A program made the position numbers and the translations under genes. Source: Phlebotomus papatasi (Eukaryota; Arthropoda; Insecta; Diptera; Psychodidae). Taken from it: a stretch of 64,000 nt of DNA. The notes beneath the pieces are model-generated. The model searched no databases, was not told where the DNA came from, and saw nothing but the letters and a program-made list of their open reading frames with translations. Of the stretch, positions 1 through 10,549 are shown one piece after another. How positions within the stretch are numbered: the first letter of the stretch is position 1; each line of letters opens with the position of its first letter. The stretch covers positions 107,107,417-107,171,416 of the forward strand of contig NC_077222.1 in assembly GCF_024763615.1 (NCBI RefSeq). The letters are read 5' to 3'.

Positions 1-1215
1 TTTCCAGAAATCTTTAAGAAAATTACTCTAGAATTGCATAATTACTAAATATTACTATACTAGTTTATCAAAAACTGAACTTATAAACTGGTTTGTTGAG
101 AGAAATTGTAAAAATGTGTAAAAATGAATAAATTTTAATTGAAAAAACCAACACTAGGAGACTGATTGAAAAATCACATAAAGGATTTTTACAAATTACC
201 TCAAAATTTGTCTATGATAGCGTAGATGTCAAACAATTGAATTTTTTACACGAAAAATTGATACAAACTGCTCTAGGATCCAAGACCTTTCAAATGAATC
301 AAAACTTAACTCTATTGATGATGGGATATGAACTTTAGAGACTCTTTAGCCTCTGATATTGAAAAATCGATAGATGATAAATTTAGTGTTCACTAAAGTT
401 TTTTTTCGGTCTTCGGATTAAGGGTTTAGTTCAGTTCTCAAAGTTCTATAATTTTTAATATATAAGCCATTGCAATGATTTTTTCAGAATTAGTTAGATC
501 CAATTACCTTTACTACAAGGTAAGAGAAATACATATCGACCGTGCAACTCGGATCGTGCGATTTTAAGATCGCCCACTGGAGTTAAAATGATTTTTTTTA
601 ATTCCTAATTTTGTTTTGTTAATTATTTTAAACACGTGGTCATATCCAATTTACAGAATTAATTTTCTCGTAAACTTTTTACGAAAATTATATTTAGGAG
701 AAACTGGGGTGGATTTAGTCAGACGTAGAATTATACAATGGAGTGTTATATTTTTTCTTAGAAAAAATATTAAGCAAAGGTTCTCCACTAAGTTTTAAGT
801 CTTTTTTGACCAAACAAACATGAAAAATTTCAAGTGAAATACAAAAAATAGTTCATTCAAAGTTTTTGCTTTTGCTAGCTTCACACTTTTAACCCATTTT
901 AACCAAAAATTACATATTTACACAATTTTTCACTTTTTCGATATTAACTAAGTTCATCTCAGGTACGCCATTCATCATCGATCAGAAAAAGATCTATTCG
1001 AAAGAGGCCAGATCTGAAAAATACAGCGAGGGCGGAAGCATATTTCAATTCAGCGTTTTGATGTTGTCCCGGACCATAAAAATGCAATAGCATAGAACGC
1101 TCCAGTGTTGCAATATCACTCATCATTTATGTCTCCTGTCCCACTCCGCCCATGTTTTCAGTAATACAAGGTCCAAATTGATCATTTTTTGTTCTTAGCG
1201 ATGCCCATTGACAGT
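1..1215. other. A+T-rich non-coding stretch
   Basis: No gene is seen; the longest open frame here is 60 codons. A TA followed by GGAGAAACTGGGGTGG at about 695-712 resembles one terminus of the GGGGA..TGGGG elements found elsewhere in the window, but I found no matching second end. The rest is A+T-rich sequence without clear repeats. Confidence 0.6.
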
Positions 1216-1217
1216 GG

Positions 1218-1515
1218 GGAATCAGTGGCGCAATAGGCAAGACCGTTGACTCTTGGGCGGATCGATTCCCTGGCTCGATTCACTGCTGTGAGTTCGAGTC
1301 CCGCCCGGTGCAAAGATCTGAATGTTTAAAAAAAGACATTTTCACTGTGATATAACGTAATAAAAATGCACCGCCTCGCCCAACAACTCCGGGAGCATGG
1401 AAGAAGCATTCACCATACTACGGGAAGGCGCTCCTGGGCGGTCTACAATGGACTTCGCAGATTCTTCCAACACGGGATATAACGCATTGTAAAAATGATT
1501 ACCTTGTAATAAATA
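1218..1515 (+). mobile_element. tRNA-derived SINE (candidate)
   Basis: An RNA polymerase III split promoter is visible. TGGCGCAATAGGC at 1226-1238 matches the box A consensus TGGCNNAGTGG, and AGTTCGAGTCC ending at 1301 matches box B (GGTTCGANTCC). About 52 bases separate them, within the range for tRNA-like promoters. A non-tRNA body follows (about 1360-1475), G+C-richer than its surroundings. GATATAACG occurs on both sides of this body (about 1350 and 1479), which could be a tail repeat or a duplication. The region cannot fold as a standard tRNA across this spacing, so a SINE is preferred over a tRNA gene. The 3' boundary is approximate and no second copy was seen in the window. Confidence 0.6.
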
Positions 1516-2066
1516 TCTCGATACGATTAATAATAATTGACAGTGTCGCTTGATTTCAGCAGCTCATTACGCATAATTCTCCGTTGGTCCAACCAAACGT
1601 TAAACAATTTTTTTCTATGTTTTTCAATAAATATGACTCATCGCACCCAAATTTTAAAAACTAGAGGAAAGTGTCCTGTTTTTAAAATATATTGCGGAAT
1701 CACATTTATTCAAAAACATAGGAAAAATTTGTATTTTAAAGCTTGGGACCATGCAAAGCATGGGCACTTTCCCATTTTATCTTATTACTTTGAAAAAAAG
1801 AATCAAGTAACGCACATTTTTTGCTTAAAGAACGCTATAGCGAACATAAACAATCAAGAAACATCTTTGAAAATTGGTTTAAATTTTAAATGTTTCAGAA
1901 GTTGCGATCTCAACGGAAAGGGCAAAACGATCAAAAACAATTGATGGCGCCGATCTGGGACAAGTAAATGAACATTTTCTTTGTTATTATTAGGAGATGT
2001 CTAACCTTTAAAATAAATATAACTCGAGACACGTATGCCGACGACCTATATTTCACTAACGCCTTA

Positions 2067-2331
2067 TGCCCTAGACAGACTTACGACTTAAGCCGAGAGA
2101 CGACTTAGTGGAAAATGATGAAAATGAAGTCTAATCATTATTTCAATTACTGTGGAGTTTGCATTCAACTATTAAATAAAATGCTTTATTCAAGTTTACT
2201 AGTTATTTATTTATATCTTTTTCACTTGACAGTTCAATCATAATTCCGTTCTAATGCCATCTGACGGCGGGTACCACAATTACAATTACGCTAAGCCGTC
2301 TCTCGGCTAATCTTCTGGTCTGTCAAGGACC
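2067..2331. mobile_element. PIF/Harbinger-like MITE, AGCCGAGAGACGG family, copy 1
   Basis: Terminal inverted repeats of about 40 bp begin TGCCCTAGACAGAC on the left and, on the opposite strand, GGTCCTTGACAGAC on the right. Both contain AGCCGAGAGACG. TTA flanks both ends (2064-2066 and 2332-2334), the 3-bp duplication typical of PIF/Harbinger. Compared with the copy at 5365-5496, this one has about 130 extra bases in the middle. There is no coding capacity, so it would have depended on a transposase from elsewhere. Confidence 0.75.
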
Positions 2332-2714
2332 TTATACATGCGAAGGGTAAGAACTTGGTGAATGACCTGAGAGCAACTTCAGAGTAACTAACTCTCTCCC
2401 TATTCATTGAAATATGTATCAATAGAGATGGTAGAATTTCAGAAATTTCACAGCAGTCGCCACCTACTTTAGGCGGAAATTCATGAAATTTCTTGAAATT
2501 TACCAACTCTATGTATCAATCTGATTCGCACATATTTTCAAAAATTACATGAAAAGAAAATTTTGATTTCCTGGTTATTCTGTCCCTATCGTCCCTGTTC
2601 ATTTTATATGTTGTGTTGAACCACCATTTATTATTTTTTTCTCTCCTGGACAATGCGTTCTTCACTTCATTTATTTTATGGACGTTGCGATCTTTAAAGT
2701 ACGTGGTTGCAATG

Positions 2715-2926
2715 AGGGTCAGATGGGGCAGTTTCACACAGTTAAACTTATTTTCAAGACTTCTTTCTTAAAAAAATATAAACCATATAGTTAAATAAAT
2801 AACACATCGTTAGTTTCACGTGGGTATTGTCTATCTAAAAATATATAGCACAATTCCAAAATAATTTCTCATTAACCCAAAACTGAGTATTTTCGATAGT
2901 AATGCATAAGTGAAACTGCCTGACCC
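2715..2926. mobile_element. MITE, TGGGGTAGTTTCAC family, diverged copy
   Basis: The left end reads GATGGGGCAGTTTCAC and the right end is its approximate complement (GTGAAACTGCCTGACCC). The interior matches the copies at 54710-54895 and 38395-38564, with shared stretches such as AACCATAT and CTATCTAAAAATATA. The extreme ends are eroded and a TA duplication is not certain here. Confidence 0.55.
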
Positions 2927-3420
2927 AGTCAGTCCTTTGCCTATTGGTTTTTATTAATTTCCCTTTTCTTTTATAATGTGGATAGAGCCTATATTTTAAA
3001 GAAAATATGGGGTATTTTTCTTAACTGTATAATCCTTACTTCCCTAATCTTAGGACCTAAGTACACTCAGGCTTGTCCATACGAATATTTGGTTAGTAGA
3101 ACGTATCAGAACAGAGTTGAGTAGAGGAAATTTATGCAAAGGGCCACTAATCTATGGTCCTAAGCCCTTAATGTTTTTCAGAGAAGTGTTCACGGTCAAT
3201 CCCAAGGCGCTCCCATGATCCTGAATTTAATTCAGCCACATTGACCTAGGTCTGCCCCAAGATCGACGCCTCCTCACAATGGCTTGCATAGCTTTTCTGG
3301 TGAACCACTTAAAATAAATCTTTACTGGTAAATTTTGCAGGCTGAGCATTCTCAAGGATAAGCCTTAGTCTATTTGGACCATTACGTTTTCAATTCAAAA
3401 CTCTCGCAAAAATTTTATTG

Positions 3421-3472
3421 AGAAATTGGAATAGTTAAGCCATATGGATAAACCTCAGGTCTGAAGACCGTA
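3421..3472. mobile_element. Right-end fragment of the GGCTTCAGACCTAAGG MITE family
   Basis: GTTAAGCCATATGGATAAAC followed by CTCAGGTCTGAAGACCGTA matches the right terminus of the 203-bp MITEs at 4997-5199 and 25872-26074, and TAA follows directly as expected. The left terminus is not present at the expected distance, so this is a truncated copy. Confidence 0.6.
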
Positions 3473-3539
3473 TAACGTATAAGGAGGAATTTACCGTCGA
3501 AAGATCGCAATGGTTTTAGGATGGACTTAGAAGTCTTTC

Positions 3540-4815
3540 AAAAAAGAAACCCCAATTCGCTCTCTAAATTTGGCCTCTGGATCTCAAAGCGGATGAAGAG
3601 TAAGGTTGAACGAATACTTGTAATTAAGTAACAATGTGATTTTATTTCCATAACCGGCTTTATGACTTTGAAATCAATTTGTAGCCATAAAAGTAGTATA
3701 ATAAGATGCCCCTTGGTTCTAGACTTGCTGAAATTATTTCTGCATCTCCTGGAGTTTTCAGCAAATGACAATATCATCCCACTCTTCTCTAAGAATATAC
3801 CTTCAGGATTTATGTGTCCAACGAAAATGTAATAAACAGTATAATTATTAATATGCGTGCTGGTTTTTTGGTCAAAAGAAAAGATCATCCACTTGCAGTG
3901 GCACCCACGCAAAGAAGGATTTTTCTGTCGCCGAAAATGTTCGGTCTCCAGCCTCCAGCAATTCCCGCGTGTGGGAATTCTTCTGAAGAGATTGATCATA
4001 AATCCCATCTGCAAGTCGCGACGGTGTGTCCCACACTCCAATGCACAAAAAAAAACCAGCCAAAAATTCTTTACGATCAATGCCAAATTCTTGTCTTATT
4101 GCTCAATGTCACGAAAGGGTCTCTTTTTTTTTACGGTGTTCCGCACGCTTTTTTTCCGATAAAGTGAGGATAGTGAATAAATTCTCATTGATACCATCCC
4201 CCAAAGATATCTCCACGTGAGAATCTGGAGACTTTGGAAAAAAGGCCATAAAATGCCCTGCACCTCATCGATACCATTTAAAAGATGTGCCTGGTCAATG
4301 GGAGACCCAGAGAGAGGCTGTATAAACAAGAATGTTGCAAAAAGTAAATTAATAATTTATTATATTCTATCAAGGTGTATGACTCTATTGCGGCCGCTTC
4401 TTTTTCTCTCTGTCTCACACCCATGGGATGCATGTGGCCTGGGTTCTTGGATGGGTTCACATCCCAGCCTCAAATCAACTCAAAATGACCCATGGTGGGT
4501 ATTAAAAGACAAGAAGAGCAAGAGCGGTGGATTGTTGAGGAGATGAGTTTGCGCATCTGGTTGTTTGATTTCAATGTCTTTGTTGATTATATTCGCCATA
4601 AATATCGTTGTTTATGATACAATCCCTCCAAGACTCTTCTGTCTCTCATGTCTCATCTCTCCTTACTTAAAACGATACACACCATTCGCAGTGGTCAGAG
4701 ATTCTCAAACAGCCTTTCCAGGATTGTGGGTGGGTGGGAAGTGGGAAGCTCTGCAGAAAATACCCTACAAATTTTAATGATAATTTAAATTCTCTCAACG
4801 ATGAACTGGCGTAAT
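3540..4815. other. Repeat-poor complex island, no recognised gene
   Basis: This stretch has a more even base composition than its neighbours, and I find no inverted or tandem repeats in it. It holds overlapping open frames on both strands, up to 182 codons (3538-4086, minus), but none shows a domain, a signal or a biased codon pattern. They look like by-products of the lower A+T content. A NotI-type GCGGCCGC lies at about 4390. It could be intronic or intergenic regulatory DNA; function unknown. Confidence 0.4.
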
Positions 4816-4820
4816 TGATT

Positions 4821-5250
4821 TTAGAGAGATGTCTCCGGTGATTGCCAGTGAAAATGTAAGTCGCCCTAAGATGAAAACACTTTTTTGGTTCTGTCCAGAG
4901 CTTTCGATCCTGATGTGGATCTTTAGTTGGCCACTGAAGAAGATCCCCATCAGGATCGAAAGCTCTGGGCAAAACCAAAAAAGTGACTTCATCTTAGGCC
5001 GGCTTCAGACTGGAGGTTTAACCCAGTTCCTGGAGCTCTCAAAAATCTGAATAATAAGCAATTTTATTGATTTTTCAAAATATAAGGAATCATTTGCCCT
5101 TAATATTCATTTCTAAAAAACAATTTCCTAAGAAATCATGCTTGATGAGGAATTAGAGGAGTTAAGCCATATAGCTAAACCTTAGGTCTGAATCCCGTAT
5201 TAGGGTGACTAACATTTTCACTGGCAATCATCGGAGACATCCCTCTAAAA
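4821..5250. mobile_element. Long palindromic (foldback) element interrupted by a MITE
   Basis: Two arms of about 105 bp are inverted copies of each other. The left arm runs 4821-4923. The right arm is split into 4936-4996 and 5200-5250. Outer parts share GAGATGTCTCCG, ATTGCCAGTGAAAATGT and GTCGCCCTAA; inner parts share AGAGCTTTCGATCCTGAT. Only about 12 bases separate the arms at the centre. Removing the MITE at 4997-5199 restores a continuous palindrome of about 225 bp. As single-stranded DNA or RNA it would form a near-perfect hairpin. Confidence 0.8.
4997..5199. mobile_element. PIF/Harbinger-like MITE, GGCTTCAGACCTAAGG family, 203 bp
   Basis: Termini GGCCGGCTTCAGAC and GTCTGAATCCCGTA are inverted repeats, with inner parts AGGTTTAACCC and GCTAAACCTTAGG. 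TTA flanks both sides (4994-4996, 5200-5202). The insertion lies in the right arm of the palindrome at 4821-5250. The intact left arm shows the empty site (CCCTAAGATG, the complement of CATCTTAGGG), which confirms the boundaries. The copy at 25872-26074 is also 203 bp. Confidence 0.85.
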
Positions 5251-5274
5251 AAAAAGATAATTCAAATGTATGTA

Positions 5275-5352
5275 AAAGATCAAAAAATACTCGTCAAGTG
5301 ATCAATCAAGTACAATTTTTGTGAAAAAAGTACAAACTTTTACGAACTTTTT
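5275..5352. mobile_element. Fragment of the CACAGAAAAA / TTTGTTCGTAAA element family
   Basis: CTCGTCAAGTGATCAATCAA, then a short run with TTTTGTGAAAAAAGTACAAA and ACGAACTTTTTAG, parallels the interiors of the copies at 5561-5959 and 20859-21235 (which have CTCGTCAAGTGATCATGTTA and TTTGCAAACTTTTTAG). No terminus is preserved. Confidence 0.5.
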
Positions 5353-5364
5353 AGCGCACTGTAA

Positions 5365-5496
5365 GGTCCTTGACACACTTAGTACTTAAGCCTAGAGATG
5401 GCTTAGTGGAAAATGATAGAAATGTGGTTTAACCATTATTTAGAATATAATTTCGCTAAGCCGTCTTTCGGCTAATCCTCAAGTCTGTCAATGCCC
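5365..5496. mobile_element. PIF/Harbinger-like MITE, AGCCGAGAGACGG family, copy 2 (132 bp)
   Basis: The left end GGTCCTTGACACAC and right end GTCTGTCAATGCCC are inverted repeats, with inner parts AGATGGCTTAGTGG and CTAAGCCGTCTTTCGGCTAA. TAA flanks both ends (5362-5364, 5497-5499). It lacks the 130-bp interior segment of the copy at 2067-2331. It sits just upstream of the CACAGAAAAA element. Confidence 0.75.
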
Positions 5497-5560
5497 TAAT
5501 GCAGAAGGTTTCGGAATTATGCACATTTTCGGGACCAAAGAAAGCCATGTGAAATGACTA

Positions 5561-5959
5561 CACAGAAAAAAAAATGTTTTGTAAAATTGTTCGTAAAAAT
5601 TATTACTTCTCACAAACATTGTTCGTAAATTGATCACTTGACGAGCACTTTTTTGTTAACAAATATTTGTTCATTTATTCGTACACTTTTGTCTGATAAA
5701 ACTTTATGAACAAATGACAATATTTTACAAACATTTTTTCGTGTTTACAAACATTTACGAACAAATATTTGTAAAAGTTCAAAAATGCTATTATTATCAT
5801 ACTATTGTTATCATGTTACGAACGTTATGAACAATGTTTGTGAAAAAATACAAATTTTCACGAACTTTTTATCAGTTAAACGATTTATGATCATTTTTAA
5901 GTCCACAGTGAGTGTGAATTCACAAACATTTATGAACAAATTTAACGAATTTTTCTGTG
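5561..5959. mobile_element. Foldback-like MITE, CACAGAAAAA termini
   Basis: The ends are CACAGAAAAA and TTTTTCTGTG. The whole interior is built of inverted and direct copies of short motifs such as ACAAACATTT, TGTTCGTAAA and GAACAAAT, so much of it can pair with itself. TA precedes the left end. A second long copy lies at 20859-21235. The 82-codon open frame inside is a by-product of the repeats. Confidence 0.65.
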
Positions 5960-5961
5960 TT

Positions 5962-6833
5962 GGGGAGACTGGGGCAAAAAGTCACAAAACGAATATTTTA
6001 CTATTTTTTTTTTATTTTTATTTTAAACGCTAGCGTTCTAGAAATTTTTAATTAGAGCAGATTTATAGGAAATTTACCGCTCTACAACTTTGTGAAAGTA
6101 ATTTTCCTCTATTTTTGTATGGAAATACTTTTATCGAGCCGTTTTCTAAAAGGTAATTTTGTGACCATTCTCAAAAATACTGGGGCAAATAGTATCACAC
6201 TTGGGGTAAAATTATCACATTTTGATTTCGCCTTGTTACAGGCTTCCGTGAATTTAAAAAAATACCTGGATGACATATTTTCATAGGAAATCTATTCCTC
6301 TACACCTTTGTAAAACACCGTTTTCTCTATTTGAACGAGGAAAGCACTTTTGAAGCTATTTTAGAAAAAAAAAACACACAAGAGACTGCAAATCGTTTGA
6401 CAAATTACAGTTTTCGCAATGATAGATCTGAAATAGCTTCTGTTACTATAGTTTTTGTTACTTTTTACCCCAAGTGATCGTTTTTAATAAAAGGATTTCT
6501 GGAGAAAACAAAATCTTTAGACAATGTTAAATCGGATAGCGGCTTCGTATTCAAAGAATCCAAATCACTCAGGAATTATTCTCCAGTGCATCAATTTTGG
6601 AAAATAAGAAGATGAAAATTGATATTTATGCAAGGAAAATATTTTGAAAAATAGGACTAAAATAAAAAAAATCGATATTTTTTCATTTTCCTTGTTCGAA
6701 TTCTATGAAGCTCACGACATTGAAGAACGTCTATGGAGGCTATCTATGGAAAAAAATGAAGCCATTATCTTTTTTATCTGGGAAGATATTGAATTTTGAA
6801 ATTTTCGATTTGTGACTATTTGCCCCAGTCTCC
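5962..6833. mobile_element. Inverted-repeat element, GACTGGGGCAAA termini, 0.87 kb
   Basis: The left end GGGGAGACTGGGGCAAAAAG continues with TCACAAAACGA, and the right end is its complement (TCGATTTGTGACTATTTGCC then CCAGTCTCC), giving about 30 bp of terminal inverted repeat. Interior sub-copies of the motif occur at 6179 (CTGGGGCAAATAGTATCAC), 6204 (CTTGGGGTAAAATTATCAC) and 6466 (complement). No open frame beyond 64 codons exists. The TA duplication expected for this group is not clear at either side. Confidence 0.65.
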
Positions 6834-7163
6834 GAAAAATGTGCGTAATCCAGGGATCCCCTGTATTGGATTTTTCTTTTCGGAATTTTGATTATCTCAA
6901 AAAACGAATTATTCACGATCTGGGTAATACCTGTCAAATATTCAAGAGCCATTATCCCTAATTATTGTAGTTCATTATAAAATTACCTACCTTTAAGACT
7001 TGTCAAAAGCCAGTCAAAAACCAATTTAAACTGAGACGCAAACTATCTTATTGCTTAGACTGCAGTTGCTCAAAACGCAAACCTACATTCCTCTGGTCAC
7101 TTTCAAGAAGATATAGAAATCTGAATTAGAAAACTACACTGAACAGCATGGCATACTACCCAG
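6834..7163. other. Non-coding spacer
   Basis: Nothing recognised. It is A+T-rich and separates the GACTGGGGCAAA element from the 90-bp tandem repeat. Confidence 0.5.
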
Positions 7164-7925
7164 CGAGTATAGGTAGCTGAAAAAACAGCATTTTCAAAAT
7201 ATTTTTACTGAATGGATCAGCTGAACGGTCAGCATATTTTTACTAAGTCGATTATAGCAAAAAATATGCTGAAAACACTGATTTTTTACCATATTTTTGT
7301 TGAGTTGATCAGCTGACTGGTCAGCATATTTTTGCTAATTAGCTCACCAAAAATACGCTGAAAATGCTGCTTTTTAACATATTTTTTTTCTGAGCCGATC
7401 AGCTGACTGGTCAGCATATTTTTCCTATTCGGCACAGCGAAAATGTGCTGTAACCCTGCTTTTTTTCAGCATATTTTTGCTGAGTCAATCCGTTGACTGG
7501 TCAGCATGTTTTTGCTAATTATGCTTAGCAAAAATATGCTGAAAACGCTGCTTTTTCATCATATTTTTGCTGAATCGATCAGCTGACCGGACAGTATAGT
7601 TTTTTTTAATCACCTCAACAAAAATATGCTGAAAACGTTTCTTTTGTCAGCACCTTTTTACTGAGGTGATCAGCAGACCGGTCTGTATATTTTTGCTAAT
7701 CTTACTTACTTACTTACTTAAAATATGCTGAAGATGCTGCTCTTTCAGCACTTTTTTACAGAGTTGATCAGTTGACTGGTCAGCAGTTCCCGAACAAAAA
7801 ATGCTAATCAAATGGAAATGGCACTATCTGTCGAGCTTCATTTTAAGATTAGCTGAATTTAGCTGAAAATACAGTGATGTCAGCTGAATTAAAATCAGTT
7901 AGCATTTGGTGCTTTTGTTGAGTTC
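7164..7925. repeat. Element with seven 90-bp tandem repeats
   Basis: The anchor motif GATCAGCTGACTGGTCAGCA recurs with changes at about 7215, 7307, 7397, 7487, 7577, 7668 and 7766, a period of 90-92 bp. The last interval is 98 bp because of a (CTTA)n microsatellite near 7695-7716. Each unit is itself partly palindromic: CAGCATATTTTTGCT faces AGCAAAAATATGCTG. A unique right flank follows (GCAGTTCCCGAACAAAAAAT, then CAAATGGAAATGG). A related short copy with one unit lies at 33707-33880, which suggests a mobile element that expanded internally. Confidence 0.75.
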
Positions 7926-7959
7926 TGTCAAAATTTGAATTCAAATACCTAACGACTTT

Positions 7960-9520
7960 CTCAACCTTCTTCAAAAGGATCTCTCAAACATAAACAGAAG
8001 TAGATTGAGAACCATTGTGGTGGTGATTGCACCTCTTGGGAGTGAGAAGGAGACTGAGAAAGCCACACGGAGCCGGGTGGAAGAGGTGGAAGATGGACGT
8101 GTAAGGAAAAAAGAACGAAATGATTGAGCTGAACATATCGTCATGTAATAATCAGAACAAGAACATGGCTATTTGATGGTTATATTGAGCTCTGGAGATT
8201 ATAAGAAGAAATTCTATGGAATTGGGCTTCACAATGTAATACAAAAAATGGCACAAAAATCAATGAGAACTATCAAATTGACCATTGCTCACCGCACTGA
8301 CTACCCAATGGGGAGGACTATGAATTAATAATTGTGCGACCACAAACACAAGTGGATGAAAAAAAAGAGGAATCCCGCACACCTTCCTGAAGAAAACCTG
8401 GTACACATGATTACTATTTACTTCATTAATGATGGTTGTGGTTAAAAGTTCATAAATTCATAATTATTGCTGAGTGCTTGGCCGTGTCTTGTCCCTCTTC
8501 TCCCTCAATTTACTCTTCACACAATTTTTAACGACTCCATTTAGACATGTAAGACAATTTTCTGATATGGGCATTTCTTGCGGCCAGGCCGATCATCACC
8601 ATATACAATTGTGGAGCAGGAAGAGGATAAAATGTTGGGAGAAATAATTTCAATTCGCAACACTGCACCTCACCCCGATCTCACATCAAGCCTGACAGAG
8701 ATTTCAGTTGTCCGCAATCAAATTTTCCTCATTATGGAAATTGCTTAATCACAGACATAGCGACAGATCGCCGGGCTGTCATTCAATTGTCAAGCGCCAC
8801 TCTGTGATTGTCGGATCGCGATCGCCGGAGCTTAATGATCGCATATCCAGGACGGCAAGATGACAATGCTCTCGACAGAAGGCGACATTTCCTCGAGTCA
8901 CGGATTTTAAATCTCATTCTCTGGGGCACTTGCCATGCTTCATGCAAACAGCCTCGCACAAGTTCATGTTTGGGTCATCGCGCGCACCACAGATTAAAAT
9001 GACACGAGAGATCGTGCATTCCAAGATCGCCGCGAAGAGTCTTATGTCGCATCGCGCGTGCGTCAACAATCCATTTATTGTCATTCCCAATCGCCACGAT
9101 CGCAACTAATTACACCACAAAATAAGATTATCCCCAGCGACATATCCCAAACCCATATGCACGCATATCCCATTATGATCATACTGATGAAATTATCCAA
9201 AAGAGCAATCCAGCACAAGGAAGACACGAAGAGACACCAGACCGATCTCCATAATGATAAATGACAGAGAAATGGCTTGGAGGGATTTTTGTGAGTGGAA
9301 TTGAAGAGGCGATCCCCTTCAAGATGCTCATGTTGACTAATCAAAATATCGCGCGCTTTGAAATTTGTGTCACAGATGATTGCGACTCAACACGCGACAA
9401 TTCATGAGCCTTCCTCCTCATCAACCCATTCATTCTCCACAGCAGTTCCACTTCTTTGACTTTTTATTCTCTTCCTACTTGAGATATTGATAGTACTATA
9501 AAGGGTTATGCATAAAAGAG
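7960..9520. other. Repeat-poor island, G+C-richer core
   Basis: Complex sequence without repeats. The core (about 8760-9110) is rich in GATCGC/GCGATC motifs and CpG, in contrast to the A+T-rich surroundings. It also contains TAATTA- and TTTATTG-type strings, as bound by homeodomain factors, but such short strings occur by chance. No open frame exceeds 87 codons. Candidate regulatory DNA; function unproven. Confidence 0.4.
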
Positions 9521-9565
9521 GAAAGAATTACTTAAATACAAAAAAAACGTCGAAATATTTTGTTT

Positions 9566-9692
9566 TTTTATTGGGGGTCATCGAAGACTGAAAGTCGATA
9601 TCTCTTACCGTTTAAGCTCCAAAGCAGTGACAAGTTGAAAAAAAAAACGATTATATAACTCCTCTCTCTTTGAGATCGAGCAGTAAAATATA
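9566..9692 (-). repeat. Dispersed CAAACGGTAAGAGATATC repeat, partial copy
   Basis: Read on the minus strand it contains TGCTCGATCTCAAAGAGAGA, then GAGCTTAAACGGTAAGAGAT, then ATCGACTTTCAGTCTTCGAT and GACCCCCAATA. The same order of blocks is found at 32405-32520 and, less complete, at 16540-16650 and 36722-36810. No coding sequence is seen, so the element class is unknown. Confidence 0.65.
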
Positions 9693-9759
9693 TATTAATT
9701 TTACCGAAATTTCAAAACCGAATTTTCAAGCCATTCCTCAATTTCGGGAGAAATTTTAA

Positions 9760-9979
9760 AGTCTCCGGCAAGCTTTTTAGATCGGGAAAAAATCATGAAA
9801 TCAAATTTTAATTTGACAAATTAAAATTAAGTTAAATTTTAATTTAATTTGGCATGACGTTCAAAGAAGAAGAAGAGTACGAAAGAATGAGGTAGATATA
9901 TACAAATCGTTTGAGATAAAAAAGGATGTGAATTTCGATCACATGAAATTTTCCTGAGCTAAAAATTGTGCCAGAGCTA
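9760..9979. mobile_element. PIF/Harbinger-like MITE, GGCTCCGGCACACC family, copy 1
   Basis: The left end AGTCTCCGGCAAGC continues with TTTTTAGATCGGGAAAA. The right end ATGAAATTTTCCTGAGCTAA continues into GTGCCAGAGCTA and is the matching inverted repeat. Copy interiors share AAGAAGAAGA and GAAAGAATGAGGTAGATATA. TTA follows the right end; TAA precedes the left end. Confidence 0.7.
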
Positions 9980-9992
9980 TTAGTAATCTTAA

Positions 9993-10250
9993 TGACTCCG
10001 GCACATCTTTTAGATCGGAAAAATTTCATGAAATCAAATTTTAATTTGGCAAATTCGTAGTTTTTCAATAAACTAAACTAAACAAAACAAATTAAAATTA
10101 AATTAAATTTTAATTTAATTTGGCATGACATTCAAAGAAGAAGAAGATTCCGAAAGAATGAGATAGATATATACAAATCGTTTGAGAAAGAAAGGGATAT
10201 GAATTTCGATCATTTGAAATTTTCCTGAGCTAAAAAGCGTGTCAGAGCTA
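9993..10250. mobile_element. GGCTCCGGCACACC family MITE, copy 2
   Basis: The left end TGACTCCGGCACATCTTTTA and right end GTGTCAGAGCTA are inverted repeats. The interior closely matches copy 1 just upstream, including the A+T palindrome TTAAATTTTAATTTAA and the GAAAGAATGAGATAGATATA block. TTA/TAA lies at both ends. It lies head-to-tail with copies 1 and 3, separated by about 13 bases on each side. Confidence 0.75.
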
Positions 10251-10274
10251 TTAGGAATCTTAATGGCTCCAGTA

Positions 10275-10523
10275 GGGTAAAGTGATATTATTTGGAATTA
10301 GTGTTAGAAGTTGGACAATTCGTCGGTACAAGTTGTACATGACTTTTTTCTTGATAAATACAGTACAAAATTTGCTTTTAAACACAAGGAACCAAATCAT
10401 AAAACTAAAGCAATAAAAACATACAAATAAAAATGAAGTACTAAATTTATTAAGACAAGAAGCCCTATCCAAATTGTACCATTGTCCAACTTGTACCACT
10501 GTCCAACTTGTACCACTTTACCC
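10275..10523. mobile_element. GGGTAAAGTG element inserted in a MITE (TA duplication)
   Basis: The inverted ends GGGTAAAGTG and CACTTTACCC are flanked by TA on both sides (10273-10274, 10524-10525). The right side carries short direct repeats of CCAACTTGTACCACT. The interior GATAAATACAGTAC block is shared with the 867-bp element at 31389-32255, so both belong to one family. This copy is 249 bp with no coding remnant. TA duplication fits the Tc1/mariner/pogo group. Confidence 0.75.
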
Positions 10524-10549
10524 TACACCTTTTAGATCAGGAAAATTCA

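Noticed and set aside
1218..1310. Functional tRNA gene
   Set aside because: The A-B spacing and lack of paired acceptor, D and T arms do not fit a tRNA; a SINE head fits better.
3538..4086. Longest open frame in the window (182 codons, minus strand)
   Set aside because: No domain, no conserved motif, irregular composition, and several overlapping frames on the other strand. Its location in a lower-A+T island explains the length.
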